From positions 3,047,152 to 3,111,151 of the forward strand of contig NW_006763133.1 of NCBI RefSeq assembly GCF_000264905.1: a stretch of 64,000 bases of DNA, read 5' to 3'. This DNA comes from Stereum hirsutum FP-91666 SS1. Taxonomy: Eukaryota > Basidiomycota > Agaricomycetes > Russulales > Stereaceae. The notes beneath the pieces were generated by a model. That model searched no databases, had not been told where the DNA came from, and saw only the letters and a program-made list of their open reading frames with translations. This document shows, in pieces, positions 1 through 11,533 of this stretch. Position numbers and translations under genes: made by a program. Position 1 is the first letter of the stretch. The number at the start of each line of letters is the position of its first letter.

Positions 1-988
1 TCGTTCACGAACGCGTTCGTGCAGACGAGCGTGAGGGTTTAGGTTCTATGTTTGGCCGCTGAGGGCCGTCAGCGCTTGCGCTACATATGCAACATTATGC
101 TTACCATGCCGCAAGTCTTCTTCTTTCCGTATGCCGTACAGTAGACTGCTTTTTTTTTTCTGCCCGTCGTCTCCGCTTTGAACCCCGAACTTACAGTTGT
201 ATCACGTACTTACATTCTTCTTCGACTTTTTGCCCATTTTTGTCTGATGCTCTGCGCATTCAAGGCGTCCGACGTTTCCCTCCGCTACAGTACTCTACAC
301 ATACGCTTCGGCTCTGCCTCTGCCGACGATCAGGCATACCCCAATGCCGCATGCCCGACTGGTCTTGTTCTCTTTTTTTTTTGCACGGGCATGCGGAGGC
401 GTTCGTATAGCTTAGCTTACCCTACTTTACTTCCGAGACATATTGTTATTTCGTGACGAAACGTTCCACCGCTCTTGTTTGTTCTGGTGTATGCAATGAA
501 TGACGATTGATTGATGATGTCTTGGGCGTGTGAACCGGGGACGAGAACGAGAACAAGGCCGTCGACGAGCAGATGAGGAAAGGGGCGAGGGGGGGTGCCG
601 GGCGGAGTTTGGAGCGGCGGGTGGGAGGAGTGAGCCGGGAGGGCTGGCGACGATGAGGGCGGTCCTAACCAGTACAGTTTCCCTCTACTTATTCTGGACG
701 CAGCGTCCCCCTACTGTAGTAGCCCGGGCCTTTGTATCTTTGCCCTCCAAAATTTTTCTTTTCTTCCGTCCTAAACAATCGCTTTCGCTTCAAGAACGCT
801 CACGACCCACCCGACAAGCTCCTTCAGCACATAGTAACCATCCAGACGCGCGACCCAAGGGCTTCCACATACCGCACGGTACGAAGTCTGCGCCAGCCGT
901 CTTTTTCGTATTACGTCTCTACGAGGCTCGCCCCTCAAACAACCCAACCTTCAGTAATACCTAATCTCTATTCGTCGCCAAAGTCGTA
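1..988. other. Upstream region and 5' leader of the PUF gene
   Basis: No gene is supported here. The stretch has T-runs, a purine-rich patch near 540-640 and pyrimidine-rich sequence approaching the ATG at 989, as expected for a fungal promoter and leader. Open frames inside it show no recognisable domain. Confidence 0.5.
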
Positions 989-3900
989 ATGTCTCTTTCC
1001 GCCGATCCCAGTGGTTTCTCCAGGCCTTCAGGCAAGACGCCCCCTCCGGCCCCCTCGGCCGCCTATGCGAAGAGGTGTGTTCTTCTCTGTGCTCTTCACC
1101 GTCTCCTGCGCGACGCTCAACACATCCTTGCCCAACCAGAGCGCGCGAAATGCAGGGAGAGAGCATGATCGGGAGATACAGGCCTCCTGCGCTGCGCGCT
1201 CTAGCTTCAGGCGGTTCCCCACCTAATGACAATTCTCCTTCGACCACAACTCCAGCGGATGGCTCTGGTTTGCCTCCCAGCACTTACCCCGCAGGGTTCC
1301 GGAGGGCGAGGGCCGGGACCTTACCCTCCAACATTTCCCTCGCCGCCCAGCAGTACGCTCAGGCCTCCAACCTCGGCAGCACGCTCCCCTCCACAGAGTC
1401 CTTCACCGAACAGCTCCAGCATGCCGCCTCCCCCGCGCAGACCCCCTCGTCGGGCGTGCCCCCTATGCGCCCCAGCTTGCGGCATTCTGCTTCCGTCGCT
1501 TCTTCCGTGGCCGCGTCCGCCCTTACCGAACGTAACAGCCGCCTGCGTTCCGGCTCGTTGACCATGCTGCCCTCTAAGGATCTTTCCACTGCTTTTAACG
1601 GCGGCAGTATCTTCGCGCATTCCTGGCTCTCTTCCGGGAACAACAATAGCACTTTTTCTCCTTTGGACGAGTTACGTTCTGTTACGTCAATGGATTCGGG
1701 AGCTGACGAATTCGACGTTCACACCCTCGATTATCTTGGTTTGGACGAGACTCATTATCACCATCACCGCCAGCCTCCTGCAGCTACGATGTCTGAACTA
1801 CGCCACCAGGCTCAGGCGCAGATCGCAGGGAATGTCGCAAATCCTCCTCGTCTGCGTGCGAGCACCGTTTCGAACCCGTACCGTCGCATGCCGTCCACCG
1901 CCGCCTCGCTGCTTTCTACCCCTAACGCAGAGGAGGAGGAAATGTACGAGCAGCCGTACAACCAGCAAGGCCTCGACGCATACGGCGAGATGGTCAACGA
2001 CGCAAACTACCTTCCCTCTTCCTACGTCGCCAAGGGCTTCAGGCAGAGCGACCATCTCGGCGCGAATCTCACCAGCAGTCGCCCCCGTGCTATATCGGTC
2101 GGGACACTCGACAATCCCACGCCCATCCCTCGTCGACCTGCTCCCACCCTGGAGCAGATCCCCTCGCCATATGAGCTCACCAGCCCCATGTCTGCATTCG
2201 GTGGAGCTTCCGTCAATCAGATGGGCGGGTCTGCTGGGATCTTGAAGTCGGACAAGATGGGTGGTCCCAGAGGTGGATCGTCACCCACGGTCCGCTTTCC
2301 CAACGGCGAATTACCAGGCGTTAGGACGCCTACGTCCTATTTGGGTGCCCCCTCTCAACAGGGCAGGGCCGTTTCGCCCAAGTCAGAACCTTCGACGCAG
2401 ATGCAGGCGCCGACGAGATCGTTGTGGATTGGGAATCTTGATAGCTCTGTCACGAGCGAGCAGCTTATTCACGTATTTGCTCCGTACGGTGCCATTGAGA
2501 GCTTGAGGCTTTTACCAGAGAAGGTGAGAGACATAATTGGCACGTTGGCGATAGGTAACTGACGTGGGCGTTTGTGCATCTATAGGAGTGTGGGTTCGTT
2601 AATTTCGTGGATCAAGGTGACGCTGTCCGCGCCAAGGAGGACGTCCTCAACCGTCTCGGTGGAAACATCGGTATGCCAAACGGTCAGACCGTTCGTATCG
2701 GCTTCGGGAAAGCGGACAGCGCACCCGCCGCCCCTGGCAAGGGTTCGACTGCTGCTCCTCCTAGCAACCGAACTGCGACCACTGCCGCAAACAAGGACGC
2801 CGCGAACCCCGGTCTCAATGGCATGGATGCCCAGCTCCAGTCTTCGCCCACTCGTGCTCTCTGGATCGGCTCGATTCCTTCGACCACTACTCCCGCGACC
2901 ATCTTGAGCGTGTTCAGCCCTTACGGTCCCATCGAGTCCGCTAGGGTCTTGACTCACAAGAACTGCGGTTTCATCAACTTCGAGCGCTTGGACGACGCTG
3001 TCAGAGCCCGTAAAGCTCTCAACGGGCGTGATGTCTTGGGTAGCGACGTTGGTGCGATCCGAATCGGGTTCGCGAAGGTCCCTGTCAAGAACGGGCAGGA
3101 AGGTGCTGGTGCGCCGGAGGAAGCTACCGGTGTCAGTGTCCAGGGTATCGGTGACTTGAGCGTCGGTGCGACCATCCACGCTTTGCGCAGCGTCAAGGGT
3201 GCCTCTACGATTCCTGTCGACCAGCAGGTGCTCGGTGGCGCAGTCGAAAACTATCGCTCGAATTTGCTCCTCAGCATGATCAGCAACGGCACCCACAACA
3301 CCGCGTTCGTTAACGATGGCGCGCCTAAGCCTGCGGGCTGGACGCCGAATGTGACGGAGCAGCAGATGATTTTGAAGGAACTCGCGGGTGGTAGCTCAGA
3401 CGCGGACGCTGATATTCAGGTGGCTGCCGGTGAGTTTCATTATTCAATGATTTGAAAGTTCGTTTTGATGATATTGACGTTCAATCAATTCAATAGACTT
3501 CCGTCCTCCGATGATGTATTACACGACGATCCCGCCGGTCTCCGAGAGGCCTCACACTAGGCGCTGGGACGCGTCTAAACTCAGGGAGCTCCGTAAGAGG
3601 ATGGACTCGAACACTATCTCTGATGAGGAAATCGAACAAGTCGCTGCTGACTTCCTCGATGGAGAGATCGTCGACCTTGCGTCGGACTGGTTGGGCAACA
3701 CGGTAGGCATTCTTGTCGCACAATTGTCACATGAGTCATGCTCACGCTACCACTGTACTTGTAGGTTGTCCAGAAGTTGTTCGAGAAGTGTTCTGCTCCG
3801 GCACGCTTGGCGATGTTGGAACGCCTTGGTCCCCATCTCGCCTCGATCGGGATTCACAAGAATGGGACTTGGGCTGCGCAGAAAGTCATTGACTGTGTGC

Positions 3901-5258
3901 AGACCCCAGAGGAGGTGGCGTTAGTCGCATCCAACTTGCGAGCTTACGCGCCTCCTTTGCTGCTCGATCAGTTCGGCAACTACGTTGTGCAGTGAGTTTA
4001 GAATACATTCTCAGATGCTTGAAATCAGGCTGACTTCGTTTCTCCTCTCAGGTGTTGCTTACGGTTCGGTCAGCCCGCCGATGACTTCATCTTCGATGCC
4101 ATGGTAGATCGTCTGTGGGACGTTGCTCAAGGCCGTTTCGGCGCTCGTTCCATGAGGGCTTGCCTGGAGAGCCCTCATGTGACTGTTAGCCAGAAACGAC
4201 GCATTGCGACTGCGATCATCTTGAACTCCATTCCTTTGGCCACGAACCCTAATGGTGCCCTTCTTCTCACCTGGCTCCTCGATACGTCCGGCTTCCCCTC
4301 TCGCTACCTTCTCCTGGCGCCTCGCTTCACCCCTCACCTTTCGCACCTTTGCACTCATAAGCTCGCGTCTTTGACCGTCTTGCGCATCGTGAACCAGAAA
4401 GTGGAGCCTCTGGCGTCTGCCCAGATCGTCGATGCTTTGTTCAACTCTCCCGCGGACCACGTCCTCACCGATGTCTTGGGCGATCAAGTGAATGGTGTGG
4501 CTGTGGTCCACAAGGTCCTCACGAGCCCCTTCATTGATCCTTCTCAAAGGCCCGCTTACATCGAGGCTACGAAGCGCGTCCTCATCGAGCTGAAGGTCAT
4601 CGCTACCCAGGCTTACCGCCGCCTCATCGAGGAAGTTGGTCTTCCCATCCCCAACCTTCAGCCGAACTTCCCGAACGGTGGTGCGACTTCGACTCCAGGC
4701 GCCAAGCCCAAGTTCAGCTCCCCGTCGTCTCCGTATGGGATGACCAGCCTTCCTTCCGGATATTCCGCTCATGACCAGAATCTGGCCTCCATGATGGCCG
4801 CGCTGCAGATGGGCGGACAAAACCCTCAGTCGGGCCCTCCTCAGCTCTCCATTGACCCTGGTTACAACACCAACGCGAACAATCATGGCCAGCACCAACA
4901 CCAAAATATGCATACGCCTCGTAGCGCCCGTGGCTCTAACCCTGCATCTGCGTTTTCTCCCGCAACGGATCCTTTCAACCCCTTCGCGCTGCGCTCGCCC
5001 GAGATGGCGAGCCCTAGATCTGCCGTACGTCGCCAAGGCTCGATGAACAATATTCCTTCCGCATCGTCCACGCCCATTCCGCAAGCTCCCTATGGATCTC
5101 AGTCTCCCGGACCCAATGCGAACAGCCTTCTCGGTATGAGCCAGCCCTCGTACGGTGGGATGCCACCACAGTCCATGCCGCCTCAGGCCTTCCAGCAGCA
5201 GGCCTACATGTACATGTATCAACAGAACCCTCAGAGCATGGGAACATACCACGCTTGA
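989..5258 (+). CDS. JSN1: RRM-RRM-Pumilio (PUF) RNA-binding protein, JSN1/PUF1-like
   Basis: Exons 989-1074, 1140-2523, 2586-3429, 3497-3702, 3765-3991 and 4052-5258 join in frame to 1317 residues. The N-terminal third is Ser/Pro-rich and probably disordered. Two RRMs follow, near residues 450-540 (start RSLWIGNL; RNP1-like CGFVNF is rebuilt across the 2524-2585 intron) and 575-670 (RALWIGS...CGFINF). A PUF array covers about residues 790-1120, with repeat signatures such as HKNGTWAAQKVID and FGNYVVQ. The tail is rich in Gln, Met and Pro. Two RRMs plus PUF after a long low-complexity N-terminus is the JSN1/PUF1-PUF2 architecture; yeast members bind 3' UTRs of mRNAs for membrane and mitochondrial proteins. 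The class is secure, the exact orthologue less so. The 3' region is strongly pyrimidine-rich. Confidence 0.92.
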
Positions 5259-6173
5259 ATGAAGACGGCCGCGCAATTCTTACTATCGCAATTTCTGTTC
5301 ACATCACAAATCATCATCTACGTTTCGTCTCGCACGTCAAGCTGTCTCGCATTCTATTCTCTTTCTCTCTTTCCCTTTATCTCCGTTCTCTCTTTTCTCT
5401 TACCCCTTTTCTCCCTCCTCGTTTCATGTTCATCTATCCACGTTATCAAATATCATTTCCTCCAACTTCACGTTGTCTTTCGCCATCGTTGGGTTTTGGT
5501 TCGATGCTCGCAATTGGTTACCATCTGTTTTATCTTCTCGATACCCCGGACTTGACCGACGCCGCCCACAATGACCACCAGCCCCCACCGCCAATCCATT
5601 GCCTACCCATCTCAGTCACTTCTTAGGCATCCACGCCCTCGCTAGCTATTCAGATCGATCGCATTTTCTTTTAGGATAGTAAAAATTCATTCTGTTCGGA
5701 CGAAGGACGAGGATCTGGATCTTGCGTCGTGTCGCTTTTGTTCGACGCTACAAGGGCGTTTTTCTTTCCATCTAAATTTCCCCTATAGCTTCGTTTTGTT
5801 TGATTCAGTGTTTAACGTGCAATATTGATGTCTTTACCGTCTGCCTCTGGACGTCATCTTTCTCTTTGTCACCTCTCTTCTTTGGTTTGACTTGTTTCTC
5901 TCGTTCTTGATTCTGGTTTTCTTTCTTTCCTTTTCTTTTCTATTCTTTCTCGTTCAGTCTTCGGTCTCAGCTTTCCAGGTCACGACCCGATTCGACTCCC
6001 TTTGTGTATACTACGCGCCCCGCGCTGGCTGGCAAAGCGAAAAAATGCATATATAGATGAATCACGTTTTCTCTCTCACTTTTGCGCCATTCGACACCTT
6101 GAGGAGATTTGTTTTGCAAAACTGAACTCACGCTCGGGCCCGGGAAGCAATAATAGTTGATGAATACCAAATC
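5259..6173. other. Intergenic: pyrimidine-rich 3' region of the PUF gene
   Basis: C/T-rich sequence dominates from about 5330 to 5960 and probably forms the 3' UTR of the PUF gene. Open frames in it are compositional. From about 6174 the promoter of secreted protein copy A begins. Confidence 0.5.
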
Positions 6174-6241
6174 GTGTGGCGCTGGTGTTTGTTCGTATTT
6201 GGCCTTGTTAGGATCCGAAGCCCTAGCCAAACCATGACGCG
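6174..6241 (+). promoter_or_regulatory. Distal upstream element shared by secreted-protein copies A, B and C (copy A)
   Basis: This 68-bp block lies about 525-590 bp before the ATG of copy A. It aligns with the reverse complement of 34991-35060 (upstream of copy B) and more weakly with that of 37031-37095 (upstream of copy C). The best core is TTTGTTCGTATTTGG, then TTGTTAGGATCCGAAGC, with a few substitutions in B. It could be a regulatory site or simply the edge of the duplicated segment. Confidence 0.65.
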
Positions 6242-6540
6242 TGAACAACACCGCTCGTTGATCGGAGCCTGAATGGCCTTCTGCGGTATAATCGCAACTT
6301 CGTACCGGATCGCTGAGGCCACCCATGTCGAAGTCTAGACATGACACGATCTTTCACTCTGCCGCTCACCAGTTCTATCATGCCGAATGGCCGAGAGCCT
6401 GAGCACGTTCGATACAGCTTTCGGCGGAAGTCTCAGATCTGTTTTCCTTCTTTTTTTCTGCGGGATGTGATACATGCGATGAAAATTGTTCTCGATGACG
6501 CCAACTGCTCGCTGGTAGGCCGCAAAATATGTTCTGGACG

Positions 6541-6584
6541 TCGGAAGTCTAGGATATGCTCCAACCGCTGAGGTGATACGTGCG
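6541..6584 (+). promoter_or_regulatory. Proximal promoter block of copy A, duplicated at copy B
   Basis: The block beginning CGGAAGTCTAGGATATGCTC is nearly identical to the reverse complement of 34151-34192, at the same distance from the TATA box in both genes. Its retention between copies 27 kb apart indicates duplication of promoter and gene together. Confidence 0.7.
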
Positions 6585-6628
6585 CTTTTGCGATGGCGAA
6601 AGCCTAGGATGTGACTAAAGCTCACTCG

Positions 6629-6636
6629 TATATAAG
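6629..6636 (+). promoter_or_regulatory. TATA box of secreted-protein copy A
   Basis: TATATAAG, about 130 bp before the ATG at 6764. The preceding bases (AAGCTCACTCG) are nearly the same upstream of copy B, where TATATAAG sits at 34116-34123 on the minus strand. Transcription probably starts 30 or more bases downstream. Confidence 0.6.
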
Positions 6637-6763
6637 GGGGAACAACTTGGCGTTCTATCCTCACTCCAAACAGTCACCACAGTTTCATCCTCCCGCTCCT
6701 CTCCAGCTGCCATTTCAACGCCCACATCTCACACACCCTTACCCCTCCTCTCCACCCATCACA

Positions 6764-7709
6764 ATGCAGCAGACTCGCTCCTTGATCTCTCTCTTCGCCT
6801 TCGTGGCAGCCATCTTCATGGCGACTGCTTGTGTCGACGCTGCGAACCTTCCTACCAGGCAGACCAACGCCGATCGCCTTCGTCGCAACCTTGGCCCTCT
6901 GGCCCCAGTCAAGAGGGTCCCGACCCCCGTACTCGGTTCGTTGCTTCTTCCTGTTTTATTGACCCATGCAGCATACTCACTTCCATATTATTTATCGTAG
7001 CTGCTAGACAAGCGGCTGCTTCTGCCGGCACGACCCAGGGACGTGCTGAGATTGTCCTCGCGGATGGAACCGTGCTCGGCCACCTTTCGGCTGACGACCC
7101 GAGCCAAGTCAACACTGACAGCACCACCAAGAGGAGACGTCGTGCCTCCAGTGGCGACGTCGTCTTGAAGTTCGTGGAGGGTACTGTCAATGGCAGCCTA
7201 TTGTCCCAGGTATGTTTCTACGTGCGGCTCGTTGCAATATCGCCCACTGATCCTAATTCCTCTTCGTGCAGAATGCCAACTACTCCCCACCGTACATCGG
7301 TCAGACTGACGCTGAACTTACTGGGTACGCCTTGTCTATCTGACCATATCAAATTTATTTTACTTACTATCCACCAACAGCTCAATTCCATTCACAAACG
7401 TTGCGGAGGGTGACTTGTCCACGATGTGGACCTTGAACTCCACCAGCGGCGCTCTCTCAGGTATGCTCACCATGCTTCTTCTCGTCGTCAGCTATCGCTC
7501 AACGTATCCCAATTACAGCTCAATGGACCAACCCCGACGGCAGCAAGCCTACTACGTACATTCTGTACTTCAAGGCCAAGACCCAGCTCGCCTTCTCCAA
7601 CACCGACGATGTGGAAGGAGCTGAAGCAATCGTAAGCCACCGTCACCTCTATGACGTCCTCTATTGCTCATATTCTCATTGCACACAGACACTCTTGCTC
7701 AGCGTCTAA
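6764..7709 (+). CDS. Small secreted protein, family copy A
   Basis: Exons 6764-6935, 7001-7209, 7272-7324, 7381-7460, 7519-7631 and 7689-7709 give 215 residues. A clear signal peptide ends near VDA at residue 26. A pro-like segment carries dibasic sites (APVKR near residue 51, TKRRRR near residue 105) that would suit Kex2 cleavage. The mature part contains FVEGTVNGSLL, YIGQTD, IPFTNVAEGD, WTLNSTSG and AQWTNPDGSKP. The final 21-nt exon codes TLLLSV-stop. Copies B (32968-33989) and C (35535-36538) have the same layout except for one extra intron. The family resembles the small secreted proteins common in Agaricomycetes; I know of no established function. A longer last intron ending at 7866 was considered, but conservation of the tail in B and C supports the end at 7709. 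Confidence 0.88.
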
Positions 7710-8240
7710 AAAGCCCCGACTCCTCTTCACAACCACATATTCCTCTCTGTCCTCTTATCCTTCCAAACATCTTTGCACATATTTCGCTCTCTTCCATAGA
7801 TTTCTTTTTCCAATTCGTCATCTTGTCCCGTTTCTCTATATTCTATATGTGACTCTCGACGTGCAGATTCATTGCCACAACTTGTAGCCCTGTTGCCCCA
7901 TTGCTCTACACTACGTCGTGCCTGTTGGACACTGCTTTGACTAGTTCATATTTATTCCTTTTTAACGTGCGCTCTTTCTAATTCGCCAGCCATCAAGCAC
8001 TCTCGAAATTGATCCATCTCGCACATGTATTTGATCGGAAACTTTGACAAAGCCCTCTGAGCCACTGTTCCCTGTCACGCAATCCTCATTCATTATCTCG
8101 GTCTGTTCTGAGCACACAAACGTCGTTCCTTTCTGAGCATGCAAAGTCGTCCCTTCCTGCGTCGTCCATTTCTGGGCATACAAGGCTCGCCGCTTTCCTT
8201 TTACAGTAGTCGTACACCCATCATTGCATCTTCTATCACC
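7710..8240. other. Convergent intergenic region
   Basis: This separates the 3' ends of secreted protein copy A (+) and MOG1 (-). It is T-rich at its start and holds no supported gene. Confidence 0.5.
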
Positions 8241-8892
8241 TCATCCCTCGAACAGGCCAAAATCGGCGATTTGAAGTGAACGAACGGCAGTATCAAAATC
8301 TGCCTTCGCGGTCGTGAAACCTTCTTCCCCCACGGCTCCGTTATCGCTCGCTCTCATGGGTATGTTCATGGTCATCACGACGTCTACTCCCTTATGCTCT
8401 ACCCTGTAGAGGGCCAAGAGGATTCGGACATCATCCACATCGGCACGATTGAATTTTTGGACGAGCTGCGTGCCGTAAAGTACGACAGGAGACGGTGTCT
8501 GGTCCCCTCTGTCGTTCGGAATGATGGCGATTTCGCGCACAGCACTGGACTGTGCTGAGTTGTCATGAGCGAGCGAATCAAAATGGAACCTGATATGTTG
8601 GTCGAGTCAGATATGTATAGAATGATGACAGAGACGAGAGGCAAACTTGGCGGCTTCCGAGAAATCGCTGGGCTCGACGCGTTCGAGGATCTCGACGATA
8701 ATGCTGACGTCTGAGTCGGGATATAAAAATACTTCCTGTGTGTCAGGGACTTGACGAAGTTGACTGCATTCCATCGATCAATATCCAAAAGGAATAATTT
8801 GAGCAAGAAACATACGAGGCGTCGACTAGAGTGGGTGGCAACAAAGCGGCGATAGCGCCACCAAAGAGCTCTCTTGATTGGTAGGTGGTCAT
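8241..8892 (-). CDS. MOG1: Mog1-like Ran GTPase-binding protein
   Basis: Minus-strand exons 8892-8816, 8763-8647 and 8589-8241 encode 180 residues, a little below the yeast protein's length. The N-terminus has the family signature RELFGGAI...LVDAS. The middle reads QVPDTQEVFLYPDSD and ILERVEPSDFSEAA. The C-terminal half has DVRILLALYRV and ends with LQIADFGLF. Mog1 binds Ran/Gsp1, stimulates nucleotide release and supports nuclear protein import. The start is the first ATG in the conserved frame. It shares a 260-bp divergent promoter with NDC80. Confidence 0.9.
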
Positions 8893-9152
8893 GTTAGTCC
8901 AGTTAGACAGTAGCGCAGTGGTACCCAAGAAGAACGAATATCGTTGGTATCGATCGAGCTAGTGATATATAGTGCTAGCGAGAGTCAGAACGAGTCTACC
9001 AAGACTCAACTCTACCAGATGCGGCCCCGCTCTGGAGCGAGGCAAGAACGCTCGACTTGGAAAATATTCGCACGCTCGCGTGCGCTTTCATTGTGACCGA
9101 CGCGATTGTCACGCGTTGTTGACTCTTTCATCTGCTTTCGTCGCGTCTCGTT
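8893..9152. promoter_or_regulatory. Bidirectional promoter between MOG1 and NDC80
   Basis: 260 bp separate the two divergent start codons, so both genes must be driven from this interval. I saw no convincing TATA box. Confidence 0.6.
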
Positions 9153-11533
9153 ATGGAGGGCCACCGCCGCTCGACTATGCAAGCCCCGGATTTGTTTGCG
9201 AGTACGCGGTCTCATATACCCATCCCAGCTTCGTCTGTCAAGAAACAACCTTCTGGGATGCGTATGTCCATGGCTGGCCCTGCCCTCAGAGGCGCCCCTT
9301 TCCCTACACCAAACATGGCACCTCCGGGTACGAATCCACGGCAATCATCAATGTACCGCTCTCAGAATATGAATCCCCTGCTGGCTAGCGCCTCGAAACC
9401 AAACTATGGTCGGACACCGATGAACAGGTCAGTGGTAAATGGATTGGGTCAAGAGATGAAGGGAGGAGCTTGCAACTGAAATGTGGATGCCTATAGTAGC
9501 ACACGTCGAGGATCAATGTGGGGCGGAGCGCCCATGCCTCCGCCTCCTCTACCCGTTAAGGACTCTCGTCCTCTTCGAGATCGACAGTTTCAGGTCAAAA
9601 TGCGCCAGGATATTGTCACGGAGCTGCAGAACTCAGGCTACGACATCCATCCATCGACACTGGCCAACATCACAGGGAAAGACTTTCGAGCTATTTTCCA
9701 CCATCTTGTTCTCCTTCTGGATCCCAACTATCCTTTTAATCACTCTGCACGCTTTGAAGATGAGTTCCTACCGGCCATGCGAGCTCTTCGATATCCCTTT
9801 GTTGGCCAGTTGGACTCGAAATGGTTGGCTGCACCAGCTAGTATGCACTCTTGGCCGTCTCTTCTCGGTGTCCTGCATTGGTTAGTGAATCTGGTCGAGG
9901 TAGGTCAATCTATTCCGCGCTGATCTGTGTCTGCATATCAGTCTTAACATACGAACGGGTGTTAACAGCTTGTCTTCAACTAGCAACGCTTCCAGTACGC
10001 GAACAGTGACGAACCGACCCTGCAATTACTTGACACGGTGCCTGAGGAGTTCGATGACGAGAACCATCATCGAGCATTAGCGTTCGAGCATTGTGTCAAT
10101 ACGTACGAGCGGTTTCTCGCCAACTCCGATGACTTTACCCAGGAAGAACAAGAGTTAGAACAAAGATATGGTAAGTGGATACGTACAATCTGTGTATTTT
10201 ACATAAACTAATCAACTCTGCAGCGAAGAAGAACGAGCGTACATTGCTTGGCTTGGAGGAAGAACGGAAGCAGTTTGACCAGCTCAGAACTGAGTTGGAG
10301 AAACTACACTCATCTGAGGTTCGAAGTTTTTCAAGATTTTGTCGGAAAGTTTCCTTAACGATGACCGTGTCGATAGGCTCCGATAGTACAAGTCGAGGCA
10401 AAGAACCAGACCATCAAGAGCGATTTAGCCAAATTCGAGAAACTTCTCCAGTACTTTACAGATAGGAGAACAGGCTATCTCAAGACAATCTCTGACGAGA
10501 AAGCTGATCTCGCTATTCGAAGTACGCTCTCCTTCTCTTCGCACTATGTCGTCGGTGATTGAAACGTTGTTTAGCCAAATACCTGGACGACCTCCGAGCC
10601 GAACAGAACAGGCTTTCGGACGTCGTAAGGGAGCAAAATCTGTCTCCAGAAGAAGTCCACCGGATGACTACAGAGCATGAGCAGCTCACGCGTAGTTTAG
10701 AAGACCTGAAGTACAGGATCGCCGAGTCTCACAACAACATCATGACTTTGGAGGTCCAAGTTGAGAATCGCTCCGCCGCAGCAGAGGAAGCTCTTGACGC
10801 CTACACATCCTTGATTTCGAGCCTCGGTCTCTTCCCACCCCTGCCGTCACCATTCCAAAATGTCGATCTGACCTTGGAGTTGAACACCGCTGCATCACAT
10901 CCATCACACATTCTCACAGGATCCGATATCCAACGAGTCATCAAGCCAACGTTGAGCGAGATATCCCAGTCTAGACGGGGAGAGAAGGACAATGTCGAAA
11001 CTGAACGAATACAACTGGACAATGAACTCGAAATCCTGGTCTCGGAGTGCGAGAATCTGGAAGAAGAGATCAACGAGCTCGATAAGAAGGTTGGGGCCCT
11101 GAACGAGCAAGCCGACGATTTACGTGAGGTACGTCAAGCAGGCTCGAGATCACACTCTTTGACAGACCTTCTGATTATCGTTCATACAGGCGGCACAACA
11201 GGAGGCGTTGGTAAGCAATGCTGAAGCCACTCGTCTCGAGCGCGACCTGGCACAGGCTAGGACAGCAGCGCTAGCCAATGGCGTCGGTGTGAAGTCTCGA
11301 TTGCAATCACTACAGATTGCGTGAGTATTGATCTGGTCAATGTTAGACTCACGTCTGTCAAGCTCACCTCTTTTCTCTTTCTATCCAGGTACCGAGAGCA
11401 GATTGAGAAGGTGACACGCTTGAGAGAGGAGACTGTGCGGGCCATCATCAAGAATTGCAGTGATATTGTCATGTTCAAAGAGAGCGTCTCACAACACCTG
11501 AAGCATCTACAGGAGTACGCGGAGGCGAACTGA
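9153..11533 (+). CDS. NDC80: Kinetochore protein Ndc80/Hec1
   Basis: Eight exons (9153-9427, 9497-9899, 9984-10170, 10224-10318, 10377-10521, 10575-11128, 11190-11320, 11389-11533) give 644 residues, typical for fungal Ndc80. A basic flexible tail of about 110 residues precedes a calponin-homology domain (DSRPLRDRQFQ, LQNSGYD, GKDFRAIFHHL, LDPNYPF, PFVGQLDSKWL, WPSLLGVLHWL). Long coiled coils follow, with the usual hydrophobic loop region around GLFPPLPSPF. Ndc80 with Nuf2, Spc24 and Spc25 forms the main microtubule-binding complex of the outer kinetochore. The acceptor at 9983 was chosen because the nearer upstream AG puts a stop in frame. Confidence 0.95.

Noticed and set aside
4059..5276. 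405-codon open frame on the minus strand opposite the PUF gene
   Set aside because: It lies entirely over the strongly supported PUF exon and has the biased composition of an antisense shadow; no domain is seen.
7632..7887. Alternative last exon of secreted copy A ending HCHNL-stop after a 235-nt intron
   Set aside because: Copies B and C both end in TLSLSV-stop after a short intron, and copy A has the equivalent exon at 7689-7709.
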